This document shows, one piece after another, positions 50,723 to 59,812 of a DNA stretch of 64,000 bases. A model generated the notes under the pieces. It saw nothing but the letters and a program-made list of their open reading frames with translations. It was not told where the DNA came from and did no database searches. The first letter of the stretch is position 1. The number at the start of each line of letters is the position of its first letter. Source of the stretch: Acidicapsa dinghuensis (lineage in GTDB: Bacteria; Acidobacteriota; Terriglobia; Terriglobales; Acidobacteriaceae); contig NZ_JAGSYH010000009.1 in NCBI RefSeq assembly GCF_025685685.1, positions 1 through 64,000 on the forward strand, in the 5' to 3' direction. The translations under genes and the position numbers were made by a program.

Positions 50723-51280
50723 ATGGCTAAAAAGAGGTCGTTCCTTCTTCGTGCCGTAGAGGAGAAATTACTCATCCGTTTTTCGCGCCCGTTCGAATGG
50801 GGAAGCGTGAAGGGTTATGTCCTCGACGTCGGGCCGAAGTTCATCCTGATGGCTGTCTTCGGAGACGGATTTACTCTGGATGGCTTTTTGTGCTGCCGCA
50901 TCGCAGATATCCGGAACTTGAAATGCGCCTCCGACAGCATTGCGTCGATGTACCAGACTGTCCTTAACAAGCGAGGACAGGAGATTCCATCCAGACCAAC
51001 CATCGACCTGGCAAATGTGGAATCCATCCTACAAACTGCAAATCAGGCTTTCCCTCTCGTTGCAATCCATCGCGAAAAGACAAAGCCTGGTGTCTGTCAC
51101 ATCGGCTGCGTAACCGAGATTAGCGAAGGTAGATTCTGGATGCGCGAAATTGATACCGACGCCTCGTGGGGCGAAGACGAACTCTTTCGTTATAAGCTGT
51201 CCGACGTCACATTGGTCGAGTTCGATGGTGACTACGAAAGAGGCCTTCATGAAGCAGGTGGCTCTCCACCACTAAAATAG
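50723..51280 (+). CDS. Hypothetical protein, 185 aa
   Basis: I do not recognise the family. The protein is soluble, with LIRFSRPFEWGSVKGYVLDVGPKFILMAV (core EWGSVKGYVLDVGPKF) and a second half VCHIGCVTEISEGRFWMREIDTDASW. The two halves look alike in layout, suggesting a beta-barrel-type repeat (Sm- or PRC-like guess only). Ends 4 bp before the tgt start, so it may share its transcript. Confidence 0.7.
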   Translation: MAKKRSFLLRAVEEKLLIRFSRPFEWGSVKGYVLDVGPKFILMAVFGDGFTLDGFLCCRIADIRNLKCASDSIASMYQTVLNKRGQEIPSRPTIDLANVESILQTANQAFPLVAIHREKTKPGVCHIGCVTEISEGRFWMREIDTDASWGEDELFRYKLSDVTLVEFDGDYERGLHEAGGSPPLK

Positions 51281-51284
51281 AAGC

Positions 51285-52445
51285 GTGGCCTTACAGTTCG
51301 AACTCCTCAGCACTCGCGCTTCAGGTGCGCGGCGTGCGCGTATCCATCTTCCACATCAGACTGTGGAAACACCGGTCTTTATGCCCGTCGGCACGCAAGG
51401 CACCGTGAAGGCGGTGCAGCAGTCCACGCTCGAAACGATTGGGCCGAACCAGATCGGCGCACAAATCATCCTGGGTAACACCTATCACCTGTATCTGCGC
51501 CCCGGCCATGAGCTGATCGCGCGTCTCGGCGGATTGCACAAGTTCATCTCATGGCCGCGCGCCATGCTCACCGATTCGGGTGGATTTCAGGTCTTTTCGC
51601 TCTCGGACCTGCGCAAGATCTCCGATGAAGGCGTGCGCTTCCGCTCGCATCTCGACGGATCGAGCCACATGTTCACACCCGAGCACTCGATGGATGTGCA
51701 GATCGCTCTCGGCGCCGATATCTGCATGGCCTTTGACGAATGCACCGAATACCCCGCGGACGAAGCCCGCGCCCGCGAAAGCCTGCGCTATACGCTCGCC
51801 TGGGCCGCGCGCTCCCTCTCGCATTTTCGCGCCAACCAGCACCGCGTGCCGTGGCATACCGAGATCCTTCAATCCGATGGCGCACTCGCAACGCAATCCC
51901 TCTTCGGCATCGTGCAGGGCGGCATGTATCCGCATCTGCGCCGCGAATCAGCGGAACGCCTGCTGGAGTTGGAACACGAAGGCTCAGGTTTTGATGGGTT
52001 TGCTATCGGCGGTCTCAGTGTCGGCGAACCACGCGAGCTGACACGCCAGGTCATCGCCGAAACACTGCCCTATCTGCCCAAGGACAAGCCGCGCTATGTG
52101 ATGGGCGTCGGCTATCCCGACGAGATCGTCGAGTACGCACGCATGGGTGTCGACATGATGGACTGCGTGATTCCGACACGCGCCGCGCGGCATGGCCTGC
52201 TCTTCACCAATGCCGAAGCTACGGGAGTAGCGCGCATGAACATCAAGAACCGGCAATATGCCGAAGACAAGAATCCGCCGGACCCAAGCTGTATTTGTCC
52301 AACGTGCTCGCGCTACAGCCGCGCTTATCTGCGCCATCTGGCCCAAACCGGCGAACCGCTCGGCGGCATTCTAAACTCGATTCACAACCTGCATTTCTAC
52401 CTGACAACCATGGCAAATCTACGCGCGGAACTGGAATCTGCGTAA
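51285..52445 (+). CDS. tgt: Queuine/preQ1 tRNA-ribosyltransferase Tgt
   Basis: Tgt swaps guanine-34 for preQ1 in tRNAs with GUN anticodons. The 386-aa protein keeps the nucleophile Asp in MLTDSGGFQVFSL, the general acid in DECTEYPADEAR, the loop VQGGMYPHLR, GGLSVGEP, the second Asp in DMMDCVIPTR, and Cys/His zinc ligands CICPTC... H. The length is normal. The start is GTG. No queA or yajC follows; the GDSL-like gene is convergent. Confidence 0.96.
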   Translation: MALQFELLSTRASGARRARIHLPHQTVETPVFMPVGTQGTVKAVQQSTLETIGPNQIGAQIILGNTYHLYLRPGHELIARLGGLHKFISWPRAMLTDSGGFQVFSLSDLRKISDEGVRFRSHLDGSSHMFTPEHSMDVQIALGADICMAFDECTEYPADEARARESLRYTLAWAARSLSHFRANQHRVPWHTEILQSDGALATQSLFGIVQGGMYPHLRRESAERLLELEHEGSGFDGFAIGGLSVGEPRELTRQVIAETLPYLPKDKPRYVMGVGYPDEIVEYARMGVDMMDCVIPTRAARHGLLFTNAEATGVARMNIKNRQYAEDKNPPDPSCICPTCSRYSRAYLRHLAQTGEPLGGILNSIHNLHFYLTTMANLRAELESA

Positions 52446-52470
52446 CGCTCCTGCGCGAGAGACTTGGCCT

Positions 52471-53712
52471 CTACTTCCTGCCGTCAAACAAGCTCAGGTC
52501 GATGCTCTCTGCAATCTTCTGATGCCCGGCGTCGTTCGGATGCAGATGATCGCCGGCATCATAGGCCGGCAGGTAGCGCTTCGGCATCGCCGGATCGTGT
52601 GTCACTCCATCCTGATCGACGATTCCGTCGCATCCACTCTCCGCGCCGCGATAAAACGCATTGATCTGTTCGAGCGTGGTCTGCGCCTCAGGAGTCCACT
52701 GGTCTGGCGCACGGCCTATATTCGGCGTCAGCGTAGAGCAATAGAATTTCACGCCTTTCGCATGCGCCTGATCTCGCAGAGTTTTGATGGCGCTAAGCAG
52801 AGAGTCGTAGCTGGGTGGCGTGGCCCCGCTCAGATCATTGATTGCGTCATCGGAAAAGATCACCCACTTCACATTGGCCTGATCGAGCGCGTCCTGTTGA
52901 AAGCGGGAGACGCCTGTGGCTCCGCCAAAGCGGCTGCTCCTCAGCAGGCGATTGCCACTCAACGACGCATTCACCACGCCTACAGGAATGTGGGCGTCAC
53001 AAAATCGCTGCGCGAGCAGATCTCTCCATCCGTGATGTGCGCCGAAGGTCGTATTGCTGTCATCGGTGATGGATGCGCCGAACGTCGCTACCGCACCCAG
53101 AGCCTTCACATTCAGCACATCGATGCCGGTCAGGTAGTAAAAGCTTGTGAGCGGTTTGGCCAATGAAATCGCATCGATATTCGGCTTAGCTCCCGCGTCT
53201 CCGCTTGCGAGATAGACATACTGCCAGGCCTGCGTATGTCCGCTCATGTGCACCGCATCCACCGGCTGCGGAAAGTAGAGGCTCACAGCGAGATCGGAAC
53301 ACGGGGCAACAGGGAAGGCGACTGTATCGCTTGTCACTGTCTGGCCTGCCGGAATCGTCACCTCATGTGATCCGCCAAATGTGATCACACGGTCCGTTCC
53401 AGGAACCGTGCTCTTGTCGGAATCGGCATCGGCGAGGTGCATATCGGCAATCGTCACCGGCGCTGTTCCATGCACATTTGTGAAGTGAAGCCGCACTGCA
53501 TCTCCGCCAAGGCTTACTCGAACCACCTGACGCAAAGTCAGCCCTTGTAAGCCTTTTGATAATGTGGGATCTGCAATCGAGACCTCATTCGGGGGAGCGG
53601 CCCATGTCCCTGTCCATGGCACAGGCGTTTGCGCGCCAACCTGCGCCCGCGCAGACATGCAACCAAAGCCAAACCACACACAACACGCAATCCGATATAA
53701 ATAACCATTCAC
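52471..53712 (-). CDS. Secreted SGNH/GDSL-like hydrolase
   Basis: The 413-aa protein has a signal peptide, an N-terminal beta domain (about 30-195) and a C-terminal SGNH hydrolase domain. Block I is FGASITDDSNT: the catalytic Ser is kept, but the usual GDS is GAS. Block III is SDDAINDL (GxND-like; Asn kept) and block V is DHLHPNDAGH (Asp and His of the triad kept). This places it with a two-domain SGNH esterase group. The loss of the Asp next to the Ser may alter the oxyanion hole. Confidence 0.8.
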   Translation of the reverse strand: MNGYLYRIACCVWFGFGCMSARAQVGAQTPVPWTGTWAAPPNEVSIADPTLSKGLQGLTLRQVVRVSLGGDAVRLHFTNVHGTAPVTIADMHLADADSDKSTVPGTDRVITFGGSHEVTIPAGQTVTSDTVAFPVAPCSDLAVSLYFPQPVDAVHMSGHTQAWQYVYLASGDAGAKPNIDAISLAKPLTSFYYLTGIDVLNVKALGAVATFGASITDDSNTTFGAHHGWRDLLAQRFCDAHIPVGVVNASLSGNRLLRSSRFGGATGVSRFQQDALDQANVKWVIFSDDAINDLSGATPPSYDSLLSAIKTLRDQAHAKGVKFYCSTLTPNIGRAPDQWTPEAQTTLEQINAFYRGAESGCDGIVDQDGVTHDPAMPKRYLPAYDAGDHLHPNDAGHQKIAESIDLSLFDGRK

Positions 53713-53811
53713 GAATAGCAGCTTACAACGTCAATCGGATGGTCCACGATCCAATCCGGAGGTTCAGCCTTTATCCTGCAAGAGAACCTAGAGTGAATCC
53801 TGGAGCGCAGA

Positions 53812-54480
53812 ATGCCTGAGCCAATCTGGACCGATGTAGACGAATATCTGACTACGACCCTGATTCCTGCCGACCCCGTTCTTGACGCAGTGATGAGCGC
53901 AAACAAAGCAGCAGGTCTGCCCGCAATTGACGTGACGGCCGCGCAAGCTCAGTTTCTCCAGATGCTCGTCCACCTCGTTTCCGCAACGCGAGTCCTTGAA
54001 ATCGGCACACTGGGCGGATACAGCACCATCTGGCTTGCGCGCGCCCTGCCGCATGACGGCAAGCTCATCACTCTCGAATACGAAGAGAAGCACGCGCAGG
54101 TAGCGCTGAAAAACATCGCAGATGCCGGCCTCAGCAGGATCGTCGAACTGCGCCAGGGCCGCGCCGCTGATTCACTTGCGCAGTTGCAAGCAGAGAATGC
54201 AGAGCCCTTCGACCTCATCTTCATCGACGCCGACAAGCCCAACAATCCTGTCTATCTCGAATGGGCATTGAAGTTCTCGCACCCCGGCACATTCATCGTT
54301 GTCGATAACGTCATTCGCGACGGCAAGATCTCTGATGCCTCGAGCACGGACCCCTCCATCACCGGTACTCGCACCATGTTTGAGCAGATGGGAGCCAATC
54401 CTCGCCTGAAAGCAACAGCACTGCAAACCGTTGGAGCCAAGGGCTACGATGGCTTTGCGCTTGCGCTGGTCATTTCGTAG
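53812..54480 (+). CDS. O-methyltransferase, class I SAM (CCoAOMT-like)
   Basis: The 222-aa protein has motif I RVLEIGTLGGYSTIWLA, the metal-binding Asp in FDLIFIDADKPNN, FIVVDNVIRDG, and the N-terminal helical lid. This is the small divalent-cation-dependent catechol-type O-methyltransferase group. TGGAGCG precedes the ATG. It overlaps the convergent gene by 11 bp. The substrate is not known. Confidence 0.9.
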   Translation: MPEPIWTDVDEYLTTTLIPADPVLDAVMSANKAAGLPAIDVTAAQAQFLQMLVHLVSATRVLEIGTLGGYSTIWLARALPHDGKLITLEYEEKHAQVALKNIADAGLSRIVELRQGRAADSLAQLQAENAEPFDLIFIDADKPNNPVYLEWALKFSHPGTFIVVDNVIRDGKISDASSTDPSITGTRTMFEQMGANPRLKATALQTVGAKGYDGFALALVIS

Positions 54481-54988
54481 TTGTGGCCTGCGCCACCGTA
54501 AACTCTTCGCTATTCGTCCGCAGCCATGCTCTTGCAGATCCTGTAGCCGGGTCTTCTACCTCGAGGTACAGGGAATATTTCCCCGGCGGCAAAGCCTCAT
54601 AAAAGGCGCCGAGCAGGAACGACCAGCAGTAGGTATTCTCAGGCGCTACCAATACACCAGAAGACACATTCAAGGTAGTCATTAGCGGCGCATAGCCGGG
54701 GTCACCCAACAAACGGTGATACCATTCCGTCCGTGGTGGCTCGCCGTTCTCGCCTTCGAGGTGAATACGGTACGCCCCCAAGCCCATCGATAGCAGGTGA
54801 TCGCTCACGTTATCCGTATAGAGCAGCGCCACGGGCCCCGTCCCGGCAGCAACCTGCTTCTGCTGCATTCGTAGCGTCACCTTGGTCCATTTTGATCTCT
54901 GCAACTCCGGTGTCGCCTGCGCGTTCGAGCACAAGCAGGGAAGAAGCATCGTCGACACTGCGAAAAATCCTCGCCACCCAGCGTGCAT
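54470..54988 (-). CDS. Secreted hypothetical protein, 172 aa
   Basis: A signal peptide (1-25) is followed by a beta-rich domain. WTKVTLRMQQKQVAAG, YRIHLEGENGEPPRTEWYHRLLGDPGY and YSLYLEVEDPATGSARAWLRTNSEEF (cores only) suggest an extracellular beta-sandwich. No named family. AT 3' end it overlaps the methyltransferase gene. Confidence 0.75.
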   Translation of the reverse strand: MHAGWRGFFAVSTMLLPCLCSNAQATPELQRSKWTKVTLRMQQKQVAAGTGPVALLYTDNVSDHLLSMGLGAYRIHLEGENGEPPRTEWYHRLLGDPGYAPLMTTLNVSSGVLVAPENTYCWSFLLGAFYEALPPGKYSLYLEVEDPATGSARAWLRTNSEEFTVAQATTTK

Positions 54989-55032
54989 CCGTCCCCCTTA
55001 AACTTTCGCACCTTCACGCTAATACTTCGCTC

Positions 55033-56475
55033 CTACCAGTTCGAGTGTTCCGTGTACGTCAGCGTGGCATCGCCCTTCGATGGCACCTGCACTGCAAAAT
55101 CTATCGTTGTCGAGTCCTTCTTCACATAGTCCGTGGACTTGGCTGTGATCTTCCAATTCTCTCCATTCATGTGCTCGATCACATGCACGGTCACAGCCTG
55201 CGCCTTCTGATTTGAGAGCTTGATCTCATAGGACTCGTCGCGTGTCTTGTTGGTGCTGTGTGCGTCAGTCTGCTTGCGCGTGGCTGTCACATCAAAGGCT
55301 CGGCCCGTTGATACGGAAATGTCCTGCTCCGCCGGTGTGTGATCGATCTGGTCTTCGCCAACAAACTGCATCTGCCCATCGGTATCGCGACGGTACACAC
55401 GCAACCGCCCCGCGGGAATCGGCATGCCCAGATGATTTGCCTCGGAGTTCTTGATCTTCTCAACGATCGACACCGGCGTGGGCTTGTTCTCGTCAGCACC
55501 ATCCGTCTCGTAACGCCGCTGCACAGTAACGCCGTTGCCCTCCATGAATTGCACCTGCTTCGTCTCGCCGTCCTTCAGTGAAACCGTGCGATTCAGATCG
55601 TAGAGATGAAACTCGTCGAATGCTTTTTGCGTGACTGCTGGAGGGGCAGGCGCGGCTTTCATAGCCATCATTCCGGCCGTAACCATGTACTGGCGCACCG
55701 GCTGGATCTTCGCCACATCGCCAGCCATCAACTGAATCTTCGCTGCGGGAAACTCCGTGCCGGTATGGTTCTCGATCGTCACCCAGCCCATCACATCAGC
55801 TTTTTCCGGCCCCGTCGTGTCCTCGGTCGCCGGAAGCACCACGTTGTAGGTAGCCTGCCACTGCATGCCCTGCGTGATGTAGTCGAGCTCCGCCATCATG
55901 TTCTCCGCACGTGAGGCTTCAATCTCCCAGCGCAGCGTCGGCTTCAGCAGTAGGCCATCCGTCTCCACCGGAAAGACAGGCAGTCCCGGCAACTGGAACT
56001 GCATCTTGCCATTTACTTCGATGAGCGGCTGGTCTCCTGCGCGAATGATGCGCCCCTGCACAATCGTCGGCGGCAGTGTCTTACGCTCGCCTGTGGATGT
56101 GTCCACCACCTGCGAGCCCTGCGTGACGAAATCAATCGTCTCACCCTCGTACTTCTGCAGCAGCCATGCCTGCGTCACTACTCCGGCATCATAGTTCTGC
56201 TCCAGCACCTGGATCGCCTCCCGGCTCGTTGGGTCGCGTAGCACCACGGAATCCGGCTCGAGATGGCTTGTCACCTTCGCCGTCGTCACCTCATTCCGGC
56301 CCGCCTGCAGCGCCAACGGCACAGTCGTACGCACCACTGCAAAGTCCTGGTTGTAGATGGTCAGCTGCGCTGCTGAAACGTCGCCGGGCTTGATCGCCTT
56401 TTGCGCATTGGCTCCGAGGGCAACCACACAAGCCGCAATGCCCGCGGCCAGCAAGAGCGAAATGGATCGTGACAT
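55033..56475 (-). CDS. DUF4139 domain-containing secreted protein
   Basis: The 480-aa protein has a signal peptide (1-24) and a DUF4139 region: TIYNQDFAVVRTTVPLAL, VVLRDPTSREAIQVLEQNYDAGV, PTLRWEIEASRAENMMAELDYITQGMQWQATYNVVLP (core YITQGMQWQATY), and LRVYRRDTDGQMQFVGEDQIDHTP. DUF4139 proteins are related to mucoidy-inhibitor-like beta proteins and their role is unknown. GGAGG precedes the ATG. It stands alone. Confidence 0.88.
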   Translation of the reverse strand: MSRSISLLLAAGIAACVVALGANAQKAIKPGDVSAAQLTIYNQDFAVVRTTVPLALQAGRNEVTTAKVTSHLEPDSVVLRDPTSREAIQVLEQNYDAGVVTQAWLLQKYEGETIDFVTQGSQVVDTSTGERKTLPPTIVQGRIIRAGDQPLIEVNGKMQFQLPGLPVFPVETDGLLLKPTLRWEIEASRAENMMAELDYITQGMQWQATYNVVLPATEDTTGPEKADVMGWVTIENHTGTEFPAAKIQLMAGDVAKIQPVRQYMVTAGMMAMKAAPAPPAVTQKAFDEFHLYDLNRTVSLKDGETKQVQFMEGNGVTVQRRYETDGADENKPTPVSIVEKIKNSEANHLGMPIPAGRLRVYRRDTDGQMQFVGEDQIDHTPAEQDISVSTGRAFDVTATRKQTDAHSTNKTRDESYEIKLSNQKAQAVTVHVIEHMNGENWKITAKSTDYVKKDSTTIDFAVQVPSKGDATLTYTEHSNW

Positions 56476-56606
56476 CGAGTACCTCCGGAATTGCTTCCGC
56501 TGCCCTTTCGATTCAGGCAGTCACTCCATAGACGGGCCAACTGGCGAAACTTGCAATCTCGCGTAGATTTTCTTCAAATCTCGATTATGAGCAGGCGAAG
56601 CGCCAA

Positions 56607-57101
56607 TTAAGACCTCGTCTCACTTTTCGCAATGACGTTGAGATGCTGACGCACTGTCTCCAACGCTTCCGCGCCAATTTCCTTCTCCAGAGCCTGGTGT
56701 GCACGCTTCCATATCGGCACAGCCGCTGCCAGCACTCTGCGCCCTTCTTCCGTCAGTACAAGGATGCGGCTTCTGCGGTCGTCCGGCTCGGCAACCACCT
56801 TCATCAAACCGCGCCGCACCAGCACACGCGCCGCAGCTGTCAACGTGGTGCGATCCATACCCAGCAGCTCGGCGACATTGCCCATCGTTGCCTTTGGAAC
56901 ACCGGGCATGATTGGCCGGTTGAGACTCATCAATAACGAAAACTGGCCATTAGTGATACCCGCGGGTTTCAAAGCGGCGTCGAATCGCCGAGCCAGCACA
57001 CGCGCCGCCCGCTGTACATGCAGGCAGACACAGGTGTCCCGCACTTCCAGCGTCGTACTGAAAGGAATTTCCCCAATATTTACCTTGGTTGCGGTTGACA
57101 C
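56607..57101 (-). CDS. MarR family transcriptional regulator
   Basis: The 164-aa protein is a MarR winged helix: CVCLHVQRAARVLARRFDAALKPAGITNGQFSLL (core AGITNGQFSLL), VAELLGMDRTTLTAAARVLVRRGLM, DDRRSRILVLTEEG. Two Cys near the N terminus (DTCVCLHV) could be a redox switch like those in OhrR. The start is GTG at 57101 without a good ribosome binding site. It diverges from the VOC gene, which it probably controls. Confidence 0.85.
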   Translation of the reverse strand: MSTATKVNIGEIPFSTTLEVRDTCVCLHVQRAARVLARRFDAALKPAGITNGQFSLLMSLNRPIMPGVPKATMGNVAELLGMDRTTLTAAARVLVRRGLMKVVAEPDDRRSRILVLTEEGRRVLAAAVPIWKRAHQALEKEIGAEALETVRQHLNVIAKSETRS

Positions 57102-57123
57102 TCTACCATTATGTTGGTATCAA
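57095..57123 (+). promoter_or_regulatory. Promoter with MarR-type operator
   Basis: TTGACA (57095-57100) and TATCAA (57118-57123) have a 17-bp spacer. TACCA-TTATGT-TGGTA (57104-57119) is an inverted repeat inside the spacer, a typical repressor position. It lies at the 5' end of the divergent MarR gene. Confidence 0.6.
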
Positions 57124-57187
57124 CGTAACCGAGTCAAAAATCGAGCCCCGTCCGGCACGAAAAACCTCAACGTGAAGGAGTTTTTAT

Positions 57188-57958
57188 ATGTCCGCTTCTA
57201 TAGGCAAATTCGGCTGGTATGAGCTGCTTACCACCGATACCGATGCCGCCGGCAAGTTCTATTCCAGCGTTGTCGGCTGGTCCACCAAAGATATGCCCGG
57301 CCCAACCGGCAACTACATCATTTACGAAGTTGACGGCGTCGGTATGGCCGGTATGATGACCATTCCGGCAGAAGCTAAGGGAATGCCTCCGAACTGGACT
57401 GGATATATCACCGTCGATGACGTCGATGCCTATGTCAAGAAAATCGAAGCTGCGGGCGGCAAGCTCTGCAACGGCCCCATGGATGTACCCGGCATGCTTC
57501 GCTTTGCTGTCATGTCGGCACCCGGCGGTGAGGCGTTCATCATCTTTGCTCCAAATCCCGCAATGCCCTCTCCCACTCGCCCCACGCCACCCACGGCAGG
57601 CACCATCGGATGGCATGAGTTGTACACCGCTGATTTAGAGACTGCCTGGAAGTTCTACTCAGACCTATTTGGCTGGACGATCGACAACGACATGGATATG
57701 GGCCCGATGGGTGTCTATCGCATCTTTAACGACGGCGAAAAACAGATCGGCGGCATGATGACTAAACCGCCGAACGTCCCCATGACCTTCTGGGGATTCT
57801 ACTTCCATGTCGATGGCATCAACGCCGCGGTGGAACGCGTGAAAGCCGGCGGTGGCACTGTTCTCATGGGCCCACATCAGGTCCCCGGCGGCCAATGGAT
57901 CATTCAGGGCACCGATCCACAGGGTGCTAACTTCTCGCTCGTTAGCAATACCGAATAG
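57188..57958 (+). CDS. Tandem VOC (glyoxalase-like) domain protein
   Basis: The 256-aa protein has two VOC domains: KFGWYELLTTDTDAAGKFYSSVVGW and TIGWHELYTADLETAWKFYSDLFGW (cores TDTDAAGKFYSSVVGW and DLETAWKFYSDLFGW). The first residues of each metal site are similar to hydroxylase-type and lactoylglutathione-lyase relatives. AAGGAG precedes the ATG. Often called CFP-30B/glyoxalase-like; the substrate is unknown. MarR control could mean response to a reactive aldehyde or aromatic. Confidence 0.88.
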   Translation: MSASIGKFGWYELLTTDTDAAGKFYSSVVGWSTKDMPGPTGNYIIYEVDGVGMAGMMTIPAEAKGMPPNWTGYITVDDVDAYVKKIEAAGGKLCNGPMDVPGMLRFAVMSAPGGEAFIIFAPNPAMPSPTRPTPPTAGTIGWHELYTADLETAWKFYSDLFGWTIDNDMDMGPMGVYRIFNDGEKQIGGMMTKPPNVPMTFWGFYFHVDGINAAVERVKAGGGTVLMGPHQVPGGQWIIQGTDPQGANFSLVSNTE

Positions 57959-58082
57959 TTGAGACACCATCAGGCCAGAACAGCGCTGCGGTCACCTTTT
58001 CGGGCAGCGAGCAGCGCTGCTTCTCTGGCTGTCTCTTCGTAATTCGCTTTTCTCCTGCGCGAACCTATGGTTGGATGTTGGT

Positions 58083-59357
58083 ATGTATCCTCTTCGCCGC
58101 GCCGCTGCTTCCGGCTGCGCGGTGCTGGCCATTCTGCTCTTTTCCTCGACGGCTACGGCGGCGCCGGCTCAGGCCCGCTTCGTCGGCAACGACGTGCGAA
58201 CCTACTCGCGCCCCAAATCCGGTTCTACGACGGAACCCGTCCCGGAAACAGGATTTCTCAATCGGACCTTAGAGCTGGACGGCATTACATACCACTTTCA
58301 GATTTATCTTCCGGAAGACTTTCACCGCTTCGAACCCCCGATCACAGGAAAGCACGCAAAGGAAGATAAGCCGGCCGAGCAGCCGCCGATCATCCTCTTT
58401 CTTCATGGTCGCGGAGAGCGTGGGACCGAGGGGATGTGGCAGACACAAATAGGCCTGCCGCAGCAACTGCGCGATCATCCTGAGCGGTGGCCTTTCATCG
58501 TCGTCATGCCGCAGTGCCCTTACCGGCATTTCTGGACCGATCCGGATATGCTGCGGCTCGCAATGGCCACCCTCGATCAGGAAACGCGTGAGTTCCACGC
58601 CGATCCTGACCGCACTTACCTCATGGGCCTGTCGCTCGGCGGCTACGGCGCCTGGGAGCTCGCCAAGGATTATCCTCACCGCTGGGCTGCGGTCGCAATT
58701 GCCTCTTCTGGCATCTTCTGGAGCTACGCGCCCGAGCGCTGGCGTGAGCAGGCAACCCTGCCGGCAGAATACGCTCATCGCATCGGCCGTACGCCTATCT
58801 GGCTGTTCCATGGCAGCGAAGACACCACCGTCCTTCCACGCCAATCGGAACTGCTGTACGACGCATTCAAGGCAGCTGGCGGACACATCCGCTTCTGGGA
58901 GTACCAGGGTCTGCACCACGACTGCTGGACCCGCGCTTTCAACGAACCGGAGCTCCCTCGGTGGCTTTTAGATCACCGGCTCAACGCGCAAGGGCAACCA
59001 GTCCATACCGAGCCTAAGAACCCCGAACCGCAGCTTCCGGCGTTTGCAGAGCATCTGGTTATTCCGCTGCATCCGCCTGCGCTTAAGCTGCCAGAGACTC
59101 TGCTCGACACCTATGTTGGGGAATACCGCGATAGCTACAACATCGTGCAGGCGACCATTCAGCGGCAGGGTGAGAAGCTCTTCCTTCGCAACGCCCAAGG
59201 AGATGTCTACGAAATCCTCGCCGAGACAACCAACACCTTCTTCTATCCCTCAGGCAGCCTGACTCGCCTCACCTTTGAGCATGACACCCAGGGCCGCATC
59301 ACTGGAATTCTCTATCGCGACGACCGCCACGAAGAGCTCTGGGAAAGAAAGCATTAG
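58083..59357 (+). CDS. Secreted alpha/beta hydrolase, esterase/peptidase type
   Basis: The 424-aa protein has a signal peptide (1-25) and an alpha/beta hydrolase domain. PIILFLHGRGERGTEG holds the oxyanion HG, nucleophile Ser lies in YLMGLSLGGYGAWELA (G-x-S-x-G), the acidic residue is probably in HGSEDTTVLP and His in YQGLHHDCWTR. The fold resembles PHB-depolymerase/dienelactone-type enzymes. About 120 C-terminal residues are a beta-rich extra domain (ETLLDTYVGEYRDSYNIVQATIQRQGEKLFL). The ATG at 58083 is preferred over a TTG at 58071. Confidence 0.85.
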   Translation: MYPLRRAAASGCAVLAILLFSSTATAAPAQARFVGNDVRTYSRPKSGSTTEPVPETGFLNRTLELDGITYHFQIYLPEDFHRFEPPITGKHAKEDKPAEQPPIILFLHGRGERGTEGMWQTQIGLPQQLRDHPERWPFIVVMPQCPYRHFWTDPDMLRLAMATLDQETREFHADPDRTYLMGLSLGGYGAWELAKDYPHRWAAVAIASSGIFWSYAPERWREQATLPAEYAHRIGRTPIWLFHGSEDTTVLPRQSELLYDAFKAAGGHIRFWEYQGLHHDCWTRAFNEPELPRWLLDHRLNAQGQPVHTEPKNPEPQLPAFAEHLVIPLHPPALKLPETLLDTYVGEYRDSYNIVQATIQRQGEKLFLRNAQGDVYEILAETTNTFFYPSGSLTRLTFEHDTQGRITGILYRDDRHEELWERKH

Positions 59358-59374
59358 GTTTTTCGCAGGAAAAG

Positions 59375-59404
59375 AAAAAGGCTGCCATCTATGGGCAGCC
59401 TTTT
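59375..59404. terminator. Bidirectional terminator
   Basis: AAAAAGGCTGCC and GGCAGCCTTTT form an 11-bp stem with a 7-nt loop between two convergent genes. A-run and T-run flank it, so it can act on both strands. Confidence 0.85.
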
Positions 59405-59423
59405 CACTATTGAGTTTCTCGAT

Positions 59424-59762
59424 TCACCACTGACCCCAGGCGCGTGTGAAGTAGTCCGCCAACGACATGCCCACAAGGATGAGGAAAGTGAAGAGGCCAG
59501 CGCCCACCGTCAACTTCGTCAGCTTTGAGCTGTACTTAACATGCATGAAGAACAGCACCACCAACGTTGCTTTAGTGCAGGCGATGCCCAATGCGATAGC
59601 GGCATTCCACGGCCCTACGTCCCAGTAAGAAGCCCACACGGTCAACGCCGTACCCACCAATAGAATGAGGAAAATTACCCCATAAACTTTGGGGCTGACG
59701 ACCTTGTGCTCGCTGTGCTGTTCGGGCTCGTGCCCGTGGTGTTCTGTTTGCAAATCCGCCAT
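59424..59762 (-). CDS. ctaF: Cytochrome c oxidase subunit IV
   Basis: The 112-aa protein has a His/Glu-rich N terminus and three membrane helices: VYGVIFLILLVGTALTVWASY, WNAAIALGIACTKATLVVLFFMHVKY (core KATLVVLFFMHVKY) and LTVGAGLFTFLILVGMSLADY. The middle helix K-A-T-L-V-x-x-F-F-M-H is the family mark. Last gene of the oxidase operon, 32 bp after ctaE. The ATG at 59762 follows MADLQ; an upstream ATG (59780) is less likely. Confidence 0.88.
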   Translation of the reverse strand: MADLQTEHHGHEPEQHSEHKVVSPKVYGVIFLILLVGTALTVWASYWDVGPWNAAIALGIACTKATLVVLFFMHVKYSSKLTKLTVGAGLFTFLILVGMSLADYFTRAWGQW

Positions 59763-59812
59763 CGCTCCGTATCCCTTCAAACTGTCTCGATGTTGTTCGC
59801 TGTCGATGGTTC

